Part shown: piece by piece, positions 12,859 through 24,322 of the stretch
Layout: every line of letters starts with the position of its first letter
Position numbering within the stretch: position 1 is the stretch's first letter
Source of the DNA: Arbacia lixula
Lineage: Eukaryota; Echinodermata; Echinoidea; Arbacioida; Arbaciidae
Length of the DNA stretch: 64,000 bases
NCBI GenBank assembly: GCA_963669155.1
Contig: OZ022597.1
Location: forward strand, 17,545,410 to 17,609,409
Direction: 5' to 3'
The notes under the pieces: model-generated
Database searches by the model: none
What the model was told of the DNA's origin: nothing
Seen by the model: the letters and a program-made list of their open reading frames with translations, nothing else
Translations under genes and position numbers: made by a program

Positions 12859-13850
12859 CATTCAAAGTGTCTATTTGATGTCTCTTGGGCTGGCGTTCGG
12901 ACAAGGTCTATCTATACAAGCTCATCCATTTCTTATCAAAATGTATCGGGGAAGGGGAAAAGTCGGTCTCAAAGCGATTGTCTGTAACCTCCATCTTTAC
13001 AATATTTGTCCATGCATCATTTGATCATACGTCTATTCTACTCCTTAACTCACTTTGCAGGTGTTCGCATGGTTCCGGCTTACAGTATCAATATCACGAA
13101 CCTTGTACCTTGATAGCGACGGAGCTCGCCATTCATTGGCATTAAGGCCATCGCGTACGAACGGTCCGACTCTGCGACTGGCGAGGTCACAATACCCGGT
13201 CATTGCATTTGTGCCAGTTGGTGACGTCACATTTCCAGTCGCAGGCTATTACGGCTGCTGGATCGGGACAGAAATCGTGTCGTGTGCAGTGGTCTTTAAT
13301 TGCATACAGGCGGAGAGGGCAGTACATTAAGGGATGCGTCCATTTACCTTGTAACAGCGTCTGTGCAAGGTTGACCATCGCACTCTATGTGCATTTTTTT
13401 GTGTATCAATGGTGAACAAGTATGCCAAGAGTTAAAAAAAGAAGAAAATAGCTTCATCTGCTTGGCATGTGTCGCGGCGCCTGAGATCCCCCATATTTTA
13501 AACCATTAATTTGATTATCTGAATGCAGAGCAATGAAATATAATTTTATCTTATCGCACTGCGTCAGTCATTCTGAATCTATTCGGGTTCAACTATCAAT
13601 TGTTCTACTTGCCAATTCAATTCAATTCATTCATATATTTTTTTATCTAGTGAATTATCTGTCTAAAATAGGGGTCAAGTCTGCTTGAGGTCAAAGGTCA
13701 ATGAACTTTATTCTCATAATCACATTGTAAATACAAGGTGAAAGGTTCATTTTCGATTCAAAGCCTCAAACCCATCACGTTTGCTATGTGTGTATGTATT
13801 CAAAATTAATCACACAACTCCCATAGATAATACGCTTGTCTTACACAAAC
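12859..13850. other. Intergenic, no gene recognised
   Basis: Frames at 12818-13415 overlap one another in different phases without domain signals. A perfect CRE palindrome, TGACGTCA, lies near 13222. Nothing else is supported. Confidence 0.45.
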
Positions 13851-13854
13851 AGGG

Positions 13855-14042
13855 TTTACATCACTTTAAATGGCAACCAAGAACAGGAAAGCGAAGAGAG
13901 GGGTAGACAAAAGAGAAGGTGGAGAGACGAAATATCAACATACACAAACGCAGCAACATGGAACAGAATGACAGCAAATAGAAGTGAATGGAAACTGATT
14001 GAGGAGGGCTTCATCCAACAATGGTTGAACAATGCCTCATGA
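13855..14042 (+). mobile_element. 5'-truncated LINE: C-terminal end of a reverse transcriptase ORF
   Basis: The frame ending at TGA 14040-14042 encodes the short basic tail typical of non-LTR retrotransposon polyproteins: an Arg-Arg-Trp-x-Asp-Glu-Ile motif, then Trp-x-x-Met, a Ser-Glu-Trp block and Gln-Gln-Trp-Leu near the end. Reverse transcriptase and endonuclease domains are absent upstream, as expected for a 5'-truncated insertion. Jockey, CR1 or RTE-like lineages fit; I cannot choose between them. The Met near 13836 lies in unrelated flank and is not a real start. Confidence 0.65.
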
Positions 14043-14368
14043 TGATTGTGGTGAAATGAGCATGTTTACATACACACAACAGGTGTGCGGGTATGTACGC
14101 GTGGGCCTAAACCTTTTTTTTAACCTAAAAAACTAGAACTCCTGTATAGACTTTGCATCAGCATACTTGCATAATTTATCATTGGCATGACTTTGCTCGT
14201 GATTGGTTCGTAAACACAATCTCAAACTCAGGTCAACGAACTAAGTAGAGAGTTCGTCTCTCAATGGCTAGGTCGTCGGTTCAAGTCCCACACAAAAGAG
14301 CCAGCGTCGTGTGTATTCGCGCCTCCCCCTTTCTCGGAAAACACCCAGTCCCTCATACAGCATGTACA
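14043..14368. other. Intergenic with a tRNA-like B-box fragment
   Basis: Contains GGTTCAAGTCC at about 14279-14289, which matches the polymerase III B box, but no cloverleaf can be built around it. It may be a decayed SINE head. No protein gene is seen. Confidence 0.35.
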
Positions 14369-14517
14369 GGGCCCTGTTGCATGAAACTTGCCGTTGATGG
14401 TAACTTTGTTACCAATGGCAATTTCTATGGAAACCTTGAATGTCATTGGCTGTCAGGCGATGTTACCATGGTTGATGGCAGAGTTACCATTAATGGTAAG
14501 TTGTATGCAACGGGTCC
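14369..14517. mobile_element. Hairpin MITE, family G (copy b)
   Basis: Ends GGGCCCTGTTGCATGAAACT and GTATGCAACGGGTCC form the terminal inverted repeat. The internal blocks match the other family G copies. Confidence 0.88.
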
Positions 14518-15585
14518 AGGACGTTGAATGAAAGTCCCGTATAAAATTGAAGAGGCACACTCTATGCACGCTAAAGACCCCACTCCACTTCTCGATAAAA
14601 AGTAAGGTGAAAACCCGCTTGAACGGCCAGAAAGCTAGTCCAGATACTGGCCGTATTTTATCGTCCGCCTCTTCTCCCACACACATTACGCCACTGATTC
14701 ACATAGTACGCACACCGTGCCAGACAACTGATTGCGCGACTCCACGAATCTGTCCGCCCGACCAACGTTCGTTGTCGGCGGATTGCTAAATACAGTCAAG
14801 GGGTGGACTACCAGAAAGCCTTTAATGGTAAACGGGTGAGAGATGCCGACCCCTCGTGGTTCACCCAAGAAGGCGATTAAACCTACAAACGATATTAAAC
14901 AGGCGATGAGGGTGACAATCGAAATAAAAAATAGTTCGTAGGGGTGGTAGGTGCGCTAGTGCCAATACAATGGCGTCTATCTCACATGTCCACCCGCCTT
15001 TTTTCATTGATATCCGAAGGTACAAATCTGACGGTCTCTCAATTTCAAAGCAAATGATAAGTGTTGACAAGAGAAAGCGTTGTCTGTGTACACATTATTC
15101 AAAAGGAGCTTTCATTCCAACAATACTGCCGTGACTGCCCGCGTCACTTATCATCTGAGCGGAAAACCCAATCAGCATGACCACAGCAAAAGCACAGCGT
15201 GAGGAAAACGAAAGTGTAACCATTTCTTGCTGAAAATGAGTGTGCGACACGTCGCCAATAATCACGCCTAAAAGCATGCCATAAAAGCAAATTTCTCAAA
15301 AACGTTATTAATTTATATAGGAATTATCATCCAGGCGGAAAGTGCGTGGCAAAATTATCATTAGGATGGTGTATTGTATAATGAGTAACGACTATGTGAC
15401 ACAGTGCGCAAAAATGCACACAACTCTAAGAGCAAAAAGCAAAAGACCACTTCAGCAATTTTCGTAGTAAAATGTATTCAGGAAATTAAACATTCATGAC
15501 ATTGGTAATGACAGAAGGAAATAAGCCATGAAAGTAAAATTAAATACATTACAGGATGTTGTATGTTACAAGCATGTATAGACCC
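14518..15585. other. Intergenic, no gene recognised
   Basis: No repeat family or coding signal stands out. Open frames on both strands overlap and lack domains. Confidence 0.4.
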
Positions 15586-15645
15586 CCCCCCCCCCCTTCA
15601 TCTCTCTCTCTCTCTTTCTCTCTTATTCTCTCTATCTCTCAGTGC

Positions 15646-15692
<47 letters not shown>

Positions 15693-15851
15693 ATCTCACT
15701 CTCTCTCCCTCTTTCTATCTTCCTCTCTTATTCTCTTTCTCTCCTATTCTCTCTCTCACACTCTCTCTCTCTCTCTCTCTCTCACTCTCACTCTCCCTCC
15801 CCCTCTCTCTATCCCTCTCTCTTTCTCTCTTATTCTCTCTTTCTCTCTTAT

Positions 15852-15897
<46 letters not shown>

Positions 15898-15915
15898 ACA
15901 CACACGCACACGCAC
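15586..15915. repeat. Poly-C followed by long (CT)n microsatellite
   Basis: About 11 C residues, then some 300 bp of interrupted (CT)n ending in a CA-rich tail. Ser/Leu-only open frames in all plus frames are artefacts of this repeat. Confidence 0.95.
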
Positions 15916-16369
15916 ATCCACACCCTACTCTATCGATACGCAAGGACAAGCTGGTCATATTTGATCAAGCTATATGATCGATTCGACTTTGCACAAAGTG
16001 AACACGGCGAATGGGACAGGCAATGTACATAATCTAAACATGGCGGGCACGCGCCAGTGATAACTTATTAACGAAAAGCAACGACAGTTTGCAGATGGTT
16101 CCATTCACATATGTGTGGTACAGGCCTATCACACGCACAGTATATACGTGGTAATACACACATTGGTACATCAAAAAATATTCCAAAAGCATGGAAAAAG
16201 CAATTTATTTGCCGCTTCCTCGATATGATAACAGCAGCGGACATTCAGTGGAACAGTGAAAGAAGGAGGGGGGAAAGAGTATGTGTGCGTGTGTGTGTGT
16301 GAGGGGGGGGGGGGGTCTTTAAGTACGCCAAGATAAACAAACTAAATGAACACCCTAAGTCATATCCTG

Positions 16370-16955
16370 TGCCCAAATCCATAATCATAATTCCGACCAG
16401 TTCATATTAGCACCAGTGCATGGGTCTTTAGCAAAACTATGAGAGTCGGGGGAGATGGTTGACCCTTAACACCCCCCCCCCCCCCCCCATCCTCCCTCAC
16501 ACCATTTTAGTGATTACAGTCTTGGTTTTATTATTCAAACGTTCTATTAATTACCGTACATGCGGCTAAATCAAAACCATGGGAGGAGAAGGGGATCTCA
16601 CAGGCTTCTCACCCCTGTTATCGTTTGAAATATGTTTTTGGGGTATTCCAGCGACATGTATTAATACCAGTGCATTCGGCTTTAGCAGCACTATGGGAGT
16701 AGGGGGGGTGGGGGGCTTAACTCCCATCCCACCCTTTTTTAGTATCTACAGAATGAGTTTGGTTATTCAAACGTTCATATGATAACGCATGGGGATTTAC
16801 CAAAACTATGGAAGGGGGGGGGGGAGGTCCCTTAGTCTCACTAACCCTTTTTTAATCACATTATTAGACTTGGTGTTCAAACGTTGCTTGGTACTTCAGC
16901 AAATGTCTTGAAGGACGGCCTGCATGACAGGGGGCCGGGGGGGGGGGCGTCTTCC
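16370..16955. repeat. Degenerate tandem units carrying poly-G/poly-C runs
   Basis: Units share ACCAGTGCAT, an AAAACTATG-like block, a G- or C-run of 8 to 17 bases, and TTATTCAAACGTT. Three to four copies of very uneven length are visible. Homopolymer runs at about 16299, 16470, 16698, 16807 and 16933 could form G-quadruplexes. Confidence 0.65.
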
Positions 16956-17600
16956 GCCTTATCGATTAGCAATTAAAGCATGAGTGCTTGTAGACCTGGT
17001 GTAATTCGAACGATAAACATTCTGTCTCAACTTTCTTATTCATGTATCCCTGACCATGTTTACCTGTATCACCAGCCCACGCTGGGACGATACGAAGAGA
17101 TAATTGAAGATGACTCTTTATTGTCATACACAATGACACATTACTCCTTTTAAAGTCTCAGGACACAACACACAAGAGAAAAAAAATGACTAAAACACGC
17201 GCCTTATTATTATATTTGAGAAGACTGCATAACATCATAAGATTTAATATTTCACGAACATGAACAAACTTGCAACCTATCGATTAGTAATTATAGTTTG
17301 AGTGCTGGGCAGGTAGCGCTGGCGTAATGCGAACGATAAACATTCTGTCTCGACTTTCTCATTTGTGTATCCCTGATCATATTTTCTTGTATTACCAGAC
17401 CACGCTGGACAATAAGAAAAATCATTGAAAATTATTTTTTTTTATTGCCATGCACAATAGCATTTAAATTGTTCTGACAGTCTCAGTAAACAACAGCACA
17501 ACACAGACAAACTCGAAACAGACGCAATGTATATCCGAGGAGAGCGCTTGACATGACAAGATTAAACATTTCAAGAACACGAACAATATGATACAGTTTT
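16956..17600. repeat. Two-copy direct duplication, about 315-bp unit
   Basis: The segment from CTTATCGATTAGCAATT near 16960 recurs from CCTATCGATTAGTAATTA near 17276. Both units share CGAACGATAAACATTCTGTC, a CACGCTGG block and ATTGCCATGCACAAT-like sequence. Divergence is clear, so the duplication is not recent. No coding signal. Confidence 0.8.
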
Positions 17601-17717
17601 ACAACACAATACTCTTACAACCCCTGATGATGTGTATGTAGAAAGTATGTAGAAATTATTTCACTTTTGAAAAATGTAAATACATCATGTACATATAGTT
17701 CAGAGTATCTTACTTGA

Positions 17718-17740
17718 TATATATATATATATATATATAT
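17718..17740. repeat. (TA)n microsatellite
   Basis: About 11 TA units. No gene context. Confidence 0.95.
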
Positions 17741-17952
17741 GTCACATACAAAACGGGGGGTTCAAGATAATGAATAGTACATGTATTCATGGTATTCATG
17801 GTATTCGTAAAGATTCCTGGACTTAGTGAACACAATTGTGTCTGGCTCACAAAGGGTTAATATCAATATTGGAAAAAATAGTCCCATACATCCTACTGAA
17901 CTACATTCTATGTGTGCGCGCGCCAATGACGCACTTTTACACAAGTATTTAA

Positions 17953-18317
17953 AGGGCATGTACTGTACTGGGAAGGCAAAAACGCCTTCAAAATGTAATT
18001 GTTAGCAATCTTCTTGTCAATGGTCTTAAATTCATGCATTGTCTATTTTAGAAGCTTGCTGAAAGTTATTTGCCCTCAAATGATCTACATTTGGAATAAT
18101 GAGTGATTAAATCACAAATCCTCAAAATGTTTGGCCCGAACGTTTTGAGGATTTAATCATTAATCATTAATTACTCCATATGTGGATCATTTGAGGGCAA
18201 ATAACTTTCAGCAAGCTTCTAAAATAGACAATACATGAATTTAAGGCCATTGGCAAGAAGATTGCTAACAATTACATTTTGAAGGCTTTTTTGCCTTCCC
18301 AGTTCAGTATATGCCCT
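17953..18317. mobile_element. Palindromic MITE, TTAA family K (copy 1)
   Basis: 365 bp flanked by TTAA at 17949-17952 and 18318-18321. The ends are AGGGCATGTACTGTACTGGG and its inverse. The arms of about 170 bp are near-perfect inverted repeats that share TTAGAAGCTTGCTGAAAG and TTGCCCTCAAATGATC. No coding capacity. TTAA targets fit piggyBac- or Kolobok-type transposases. Confidence 0.9.
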
Positions 18318-18400
18318 TTAAACGCAAAAAAGATAATCCATTTTATCATTAGCTGCCCCTCAAAGGGTTAGTAATATATCGTGTTTCACAGATAATAGCC

Positions 18401-18606
18401 TAGGTACTAGGCTGTGAGGTGCATGGACACAACCCAGTCTGTTAACAACTATGTCTGGGAACACAGAATATGCCCCAATCCCATCCTCACTCCTCCTCTC
18501 TTAGCCAGGGGAGCTATGGCGTCATAAGGGCGTAGTCTGTATTGTCAGACATAGTTGTTAACAGACTGGGTTGTCTCCATGCACCTCACAGCCTAGTTCC
18601 TAGTCT
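18401..18606. mobile_element. Palindromic MITE, family M (copy 2)
   Basis: Shares the TACTAGGCTGTGAGGTGCAT end and the AACAACTATGTCTGG arm with the copy at 8577. The centre differs (CTCACTCCTCCTCTCTTAGC), so the arms are conserved while the loops drift. Confidence 0.85.
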
Positions 18607-18639
18607 ACACAAGTGTATTATAGGTATTGCATCTCAGAC

Positions 18640-18885
18640 CACTGTGGTATATAGTGATGAGATTGGTAACTCTTGACCCTCGCAGAGAGATTTTGGGTCC
18701 GAGCCCAGAGCAGTGCGTTCTCCATTGGACAAGGTGTTTAATAATACTCATGCATGTTCTTCTCAACCCAGATGTAGTAAAAGGATTTATTTATGATCTG
18801 ATTAGATCAGCTAAATCCTGGCGCTTAGCTGTAGCCAGGGTAATAATCCGGTAGAACTTTGCGCTAAGAAAATGCTACATACAAA
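18640..18885 (+). mobile_element. tRNA-derived SINE (copy 1)
   Basis: A short element with a pol III-like B box (GGGTCCGAGCCC near 18698) and the block CCATTGGACAAGG, followed by a CTCAACCCAG segment and a tail with GAAAATGCTA. The same order of blocks recurs at 53645-54045. The tRNA-like head suggests a SINE; the parent tRNA is not identified. Confidence 0.6.
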
Positions 18886-19533
18886 GCCATTAGTATCATT
18901 ATGATACCCATCATTGGTTCACATACGTGTATGGTATATATGTACATCAAAGATTCTGCGATAGATGATTAAAACAATACGCACGGTGCAAAGAGCTTGA
19001 TACTTACATTTACTTCTGGAGAGCATCAAGCCAAATCCAAATGCAATTTGAGTGACCATATAATCCAGCTCCAGTACAAGGGAGGTGTGGTGCATAATAG
19101 CTGCATACCACGGCTTTTATTCGTGTTCTGCAGCTCTGGTTCTATGAATTTATGATCGGCCGCAAAGCTTGCTACCTTGTTGAAGGGGTCACGACATAGA
19201 ATCAACGATAGGTCCCCCGGCGTGACCGTGGACAATTGAGGAAAGAATTGACGGGCTGCAGTTCAAACTCTCGGACTTTTTTTGTTCCCGACTTCATGAT
19301 TCAACAAAAGTAAGCATATAGATGTCTAATCGCACAGCCGATTATCGTATAGCCGGGGTACGTCATAGGTTGGCGTTGTCAGTGGCTCTTGTTGTGGTGG
19401 TGGTGGTGATTTCAATTTTCTCATCACGTACGCCAGTTGATGCGTGTAACTTTGTCATTTTAACGTCGCTTCGGAGGGGCGTGGACGGATATGGATAAGG
19501 GGGCGTTTTCGCAAGCAGGCATGACGGGGTGGG

Positions 19534-19679
19534 GTGTGTGTGTGTGTGTGTGCGCGTGTGTGTATGTGTGTGTGTGTGTGCGTGTGTGTGTGTGTGGGGG
19601 GGGGGGGGGCTTCAGATACCGAGAAAGTGAACGGGTCACTGGTTTTACTGTTTTAAAGGTTTACGATCAGCTGGATGAG

Positions 19680-19712
<33 letters not shown>

Positions 19713-19730
19713 GAGGGGGGGGGGGGGAGG
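19534..19730. repeat. Two (TG)n tracts, each ending in poly-G
   Basis: (TG)n at 19534-19596 followed by a G run, and (TG)n at 19681-19711 followed by a G run with GGAGGGG. A third G run lies near 19847-19860. Pro/Thr-His frames on the minus strand are artefacts. Confidence 0.9.
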
Positions 19731-20093
19731 GGTGGTCCAGGCACAATATTGGGAAAAGTATGACTTGACAGAGAGGAGAAAATACTTGGCAGTGGAGGAG
19801 GAGATGGTAGAGGTGATGAATATGGGTGGGGTGTGAGAGGGTAAAGGGGGGGGGGGGGGGTAGGCCACCCCTTCCTATCTCGGTCTCTTGTCTTTGTCTT
19901 TAGTTTATGTTTTCTTGATTTTAAAGTTAAGGTATAAGCATAACTCTCTACGGAATCAATATCCATTATTGTATATGGAAATGAAGGAGGCGCAAAACAA
20001 AACGATCATGATGAAGAACTAAATAAGATGAAATAAGATGAAAAGAGAAAGAATGGACAGGAGAAGAAAGAAAAAAGGGAAGAGAAGTAGAAG

Positions 20094-21118
20094 AAGAGGA
20101 GGAGGAGGAGGAGGAGGAGGAGGTCGAACAAGAAGTTGAGGAAATTGAAAAATACAACTTTGCATCAGGCTTAGAATTTAATTGTAACGAGTCAGCCAGC
20201 ACTCTCGAGTTTTATCATAATTAAATAAATGTACCAAACACCAAAACTACTTCCTCCACCATTATCATGATTATGTGACGATACGTGTCTATGAATCACG
20301 GCAAATCATTTGTCATGTTGGTAATGAGTTCGAACGTGTTAATTGTGTTTTTAACTTCACGAACTCTGTATCAAACCTTTGTGTTTGATGATCGAATTCA
20401 TGGATTTGTGAAGAGTTTCAAACTTTTTATGAAGCGATGGCTGATAAATTAATTTGCTAATGTCCTAAGTCGATGCGGATCCTGATTATTCAAGGTGTTT
20501 GTCGTGAGTCAAAAGTTAAATCATCTTTGCATTGCATTTTTAGTAAGGCATATCTTCCGTTTTAAGGCAATCGTGAGCAACAATTACGAATCTTTACGAG
20601 CAAACATTTTCGAAAGCCATTCTACACTATAATCAAATATACTACATTGCACAAACTAATATTATGTCTCAGTTTCCCGCCGTATCTTATGATATCTTCA
20701 AACACGATTAATCATTATTTCATGTGCCCCGTTTTAAGCGTTTCCAAAGACATAACGCATGGTCCAAGCCATTGCGCCATAATCAAAATGCGCATATGGA
20801 CATTAATTTATGTAAAGTTCTATACGACAATTGCCCCAAATGAATTACAATGTTGTAAGAGTTCAACTGAAATGACGTTATATCAAACGCAAACTTCTCT
20901 CCGTCCAATTAACTGAATTAAACCATGTCAATTACATGAATTACTAAGTATCGCTACTGCAATAGGCACGTTGTAGGCCTTCGTGACTTCAAGGCTTGTC
21001 CATAATATTATGTCGTTCTGAAATTAATTATGATTGCTGAATTTGTTTGCTAAAATATCTCGATTCAACGTAGACGCATGGTCCGTGACTCCATTTGTGC
21101 AAAATTTTACAAAACCTG
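20094..21118. other. Intergenic with a short (AGG)n tract
   Basis: (AGG)n at about 20097-20121. The remainder shows no repeat family or gene. A frame at 20647-20916 has no recognisable domain. Confidence 0.4.
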
Positions 21119-21190
21119 CCACCACAAATTGTCGCCTCCTGCACAAATTGCCGACGGCGACAATTTGTTCAGGGGCGACAATTTGTGGTG
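21119..21190. repeat. Inverted repeat with CACAAATTGTCGCC arms
   Basis: CACCACAAATTGTCGCC at about 21120-21136 is the exact reverse complement of 21174-21190. A third partial arm, GGCGACAATTTGT, lies between them, so two alternative hairpins can form. Confidence 0.75.
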
Positions 21191-21580
21191 CAAGAAACTC
21201 CTCCACAACAATTCTATCAAAACGGGTTATGACACCGAAGCAGATTATAATAATTGGTGCACAGTTGTAAATGGACAATATAATCTCCTCATACCCCCGA
21301 TATATGTCATGCTTTCTCCAAATATATTTTATTATATATCACCGACCCGTTTTAACGACTACAAGCCTCTGTATGACTGTAAAGAAACTAAATATTCTTG
21401 AAAACCTGTTGTAGGCTTCTTTCTGTTTTTACTGTTAGGACTGTGAAAGCTCGCCCACTCTGTGTCTAATGTATTTACACATTACGGTGTCTAAGTTCGC
21501 TTCTATTAATTGTATATCAGCCCCACGTCTGTGACTTTGTTCATGTACTTGTCAGTTCAAAGTTACGACAAAGTGATATC

Positions 21581-21708
<128 letters not shown>

Positions 21709-22083
21709 CCACGCAAATGTGTTGATTTATACCCGAGTAGAGTGAACCTGTTTGGCAAGCACACATCAGCACTGGTATGTACCAACAGCCCAGGTTCGTT
21801 AACCTACATAGTAGGTGGAAAAGTGGTATCAACGTTCAAAGGAAGTTCGCCCCTTTTACAAAAGACATACAATTCGGTATAGATTAGCAGTATTCACTAA
21901 CGATAACCTGTTTGGAATTGCATAGTCATAGCCTCACTAACTTTTTGAGGAAAACTGAAAAGTTTTAACCTGACATTTGTACCATTGGGTTTCGTGTCGA
22001 CCGTAGTCTATATTCACATTGAATACCGTATTGCCCCGGCTAGCGCCTTACTGCGGTGCGGGGAGCCGTGATGTGTAATATTA

Positions 22084-22290
22084 ATCTAGGTATAGGTTCT
22101 AGCCGCATTTTATCGGCATTCTTTCACAGCGCGCGACGAAACTCAGCGCAACGATTCGAGAGATCGCGCTGGCTGGCAATTATCGGCAATCGCGCTATCA
22201 CTTGAATAGTTGCGCTGAGCATGCTGAGTTCCGTCGCGCGTTGCGTACACGATTTTGGGCTGATGAAATACGTTTAGAACCTAGGCTGGG
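22084..22290. repeat. Imperfect inverted repeat with CpG-rich arms
   Basis: TAGGTTCTA near 22092 pairs with TAGAACCTA near 22275. Inside, GCGCGACGAAACTCAGCGCAAC pairs loosely with the TTGCGCTGAG...TCCGTCGCGCG region at 22210-22245. It is probably a single-copy MITE. CpG-rich arms stand out from the AT-rich flanks. Confidence 0.6.
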
Positions 22291-23099
22291 CTCTCGGCCC
22301 GTCCAAAACTCAACTCGACATCTAATTCCAATTTAATAATTCTTAAAGTCAGATTCCAGCTCTTATGTTGGAGGGAAGTTCTTACATTTCCATTTCCCCG
22401 TGGTATTTAGTTCCCCGAGTATAACTGCATCGGGAACCTCTGGGAAAACTTAAAGAGCAATGCCATCAAGAATGTGACGGATAATATTGCTTTGGAGGAA
22501 TTCCAGCAGATGAGATTAAATGACATCAAGTGGACTTTGTATAAATTATAGGAAAGTTCATGCCGGTAATCGATATGTAGGCCTAATCTTGCATAGTACT
22601 ATTTTATAGTATTTTTTAAAATATACGAATATAAATATAAAATAAAAGCATCCTTTTGCATTCGTCTCAATGAAATATGGTTATTAACACATCATCAAAT
22701 AACAAAACATGGACAATTTGAGGCCTTGAACCCTTTTTAACTTCCCTGTCAAATAAGGACTTAACTGCACAGTCACAGGTATATAACGTCATTGAGATGC
22801 ACGAAGCTCATACCCTGTACAGATTTTATAGAAATATAATGTTACAAACGGACGCTCATGTAGTTAGCTTTTATGATATAATGTATTATTCGATTCCGTT
22901 ATTAGGAAACGTTATCCTCCGTCCCTGACTTAAAGAGCGTTTAAACTATCTTGGGTGAGGCTGATACGAGGATATGAGGGTACTTTTATATCAAATTTGG
23001 CTTATATGATCCTGAATATTCACTTTCATGTGGCATGAGATTATTGAAGAAGGACGAACTATTGAAAGTGAAGATCGTTATTATTGTACTGAGCTGCAA

Positions 23100-23575
23100 G
23101 AACGGGAAGAGCGCAATGTGAAGAAGAAGAAGAAGGAGGAGGAGGAGACGGAGGAGAAGGAGGGGAACAAAAGAACAAGAATAAGAAAAGGAAGAAGGAT
23201 AAGAAAAGAGAAGAACAAAAAACAAGGATGAGAAAAGGAAGAAGGGGAAGAAATCATGGAAGATAGGGAATAGGAGGAAGATGAATAATAACAAGAACAA
23301 TTAGGAGAAGCAGGAGAAGAAGGAGAAGGAGAAGAATTAGAAGAAGAAGAAGAAGAAGAAGAAGAAGAAGAAGAAGAAGAAGAAGAAGAAGAAGAAGAAG
23401 AAGAAGAAGAAAAAGAAGAAGGAGAAAAAGAAAAAGAAGAAGAAAAAAAAGAAGAAGAAGAAGAAGAAGAAGAAGAAGAAGAAGAAGAAGAAGAAGGAGA
23501 AGAAGACAAAGAAGAAGAAGAAGAAGAAGAAGAAGAAGGAGAAGAAGAAGAAGAAGAAGAAGAAGGAGAACAGCA
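23100..23575. repeat. Long GAA/GGA homopurine tract
   Basis: Nearly 480 bp of purine-rich sequence, with an uninterrupted purine stretch of about 170 bp from 23339 made mostly of GAA triplets, then another of about 65 bp. Poly-Leu, poly-Ser and poly-Phe frames on the minus strand are artefacts. Confidence 0.95.
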
Positions 23576-24083
23576 ACAACAACCACAACAAGAACAGGAT
23601 CAAGTAAAAGAGAACAAAACAAAAGAACAAGAACAAAAAAAGGGAGGAGGTTGGGGAGGTGGTGGAGGAAGAGAATGACTACAGGAGTCATGTTCTATAA
23701 CGCTACTCTCATGACATATGTCATGGATTAAATATATTTCGAACGGAACGAGAAATCCAGACATCATCCAAACCTTAAGCGGCATGTTGTTAATGCTACT
23801 GACGTAATACAAAAACGCATCAGAGCTTAACACAGTTTCCGAAGTATTCATCAATTGAATTTGAATTCTCTCGTTGGATTTTCTGTAGACGAATATAGCT
23901 GCCAGCTTGATGGACAACACCCTGCCTAATAAAAAAAAAATGGAAATGGGGCAAGACACCTATTAGGATAAATGGCTCGACTCTCGACAGCATCGATGCG
24001 TAATGGTATGCTGTATTTTTTTTTCATGACCGGGCCCGGAATGAGATTAGGTTAGAAGGAGACACATTTCTCAACAACAAGCC

Positions 24084-24322
24084 TTTAAACGGACCTTATC
24101 GTGAGCAATCTTCTTACCAATGGTCCTAAATTCATGTATTGTCCATTTTAGAAACTTGCTGAAAGGTATTTGCCTTGAGATGATCCACATTTGGAGTAAT
24201 TAGTGATTAAATCCCAAATCCTCAAACTAATCGAGCTGAGCGATGCCAATAGGCAAGAAGATTGATCACGGTCACCTTTTGAAGGCCTTTTTATCTTCCC
24301 AGTACAGTATTTTTCCCTTTAA
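24084..24322. mobile_element. Deleted MITE, family K (copy 2)
   Basis: Carries the GAGCAATCTTCTTACCAATG, TTAGAAACTTGCTGAAAG and AAATCCTCAAA blocks of one arm, but only about 80 bp of the other. About 120 bp of one arm is missing relative to the copy at 17953. The right end CCCTTTAA is retained. Confidence 0.75.

Noticed and set aside
14270-14295. Possible tRNA gene (GGTTCAAGTCC)
   Set aside because: Only a B-box match; no acceptor stem, A box or anticodon arm can be placed.
23254-23691. Poly-Leu, poly-Ser and poly-Phe frames
   Set aside because: Translations of the GAA repeat in three phases.
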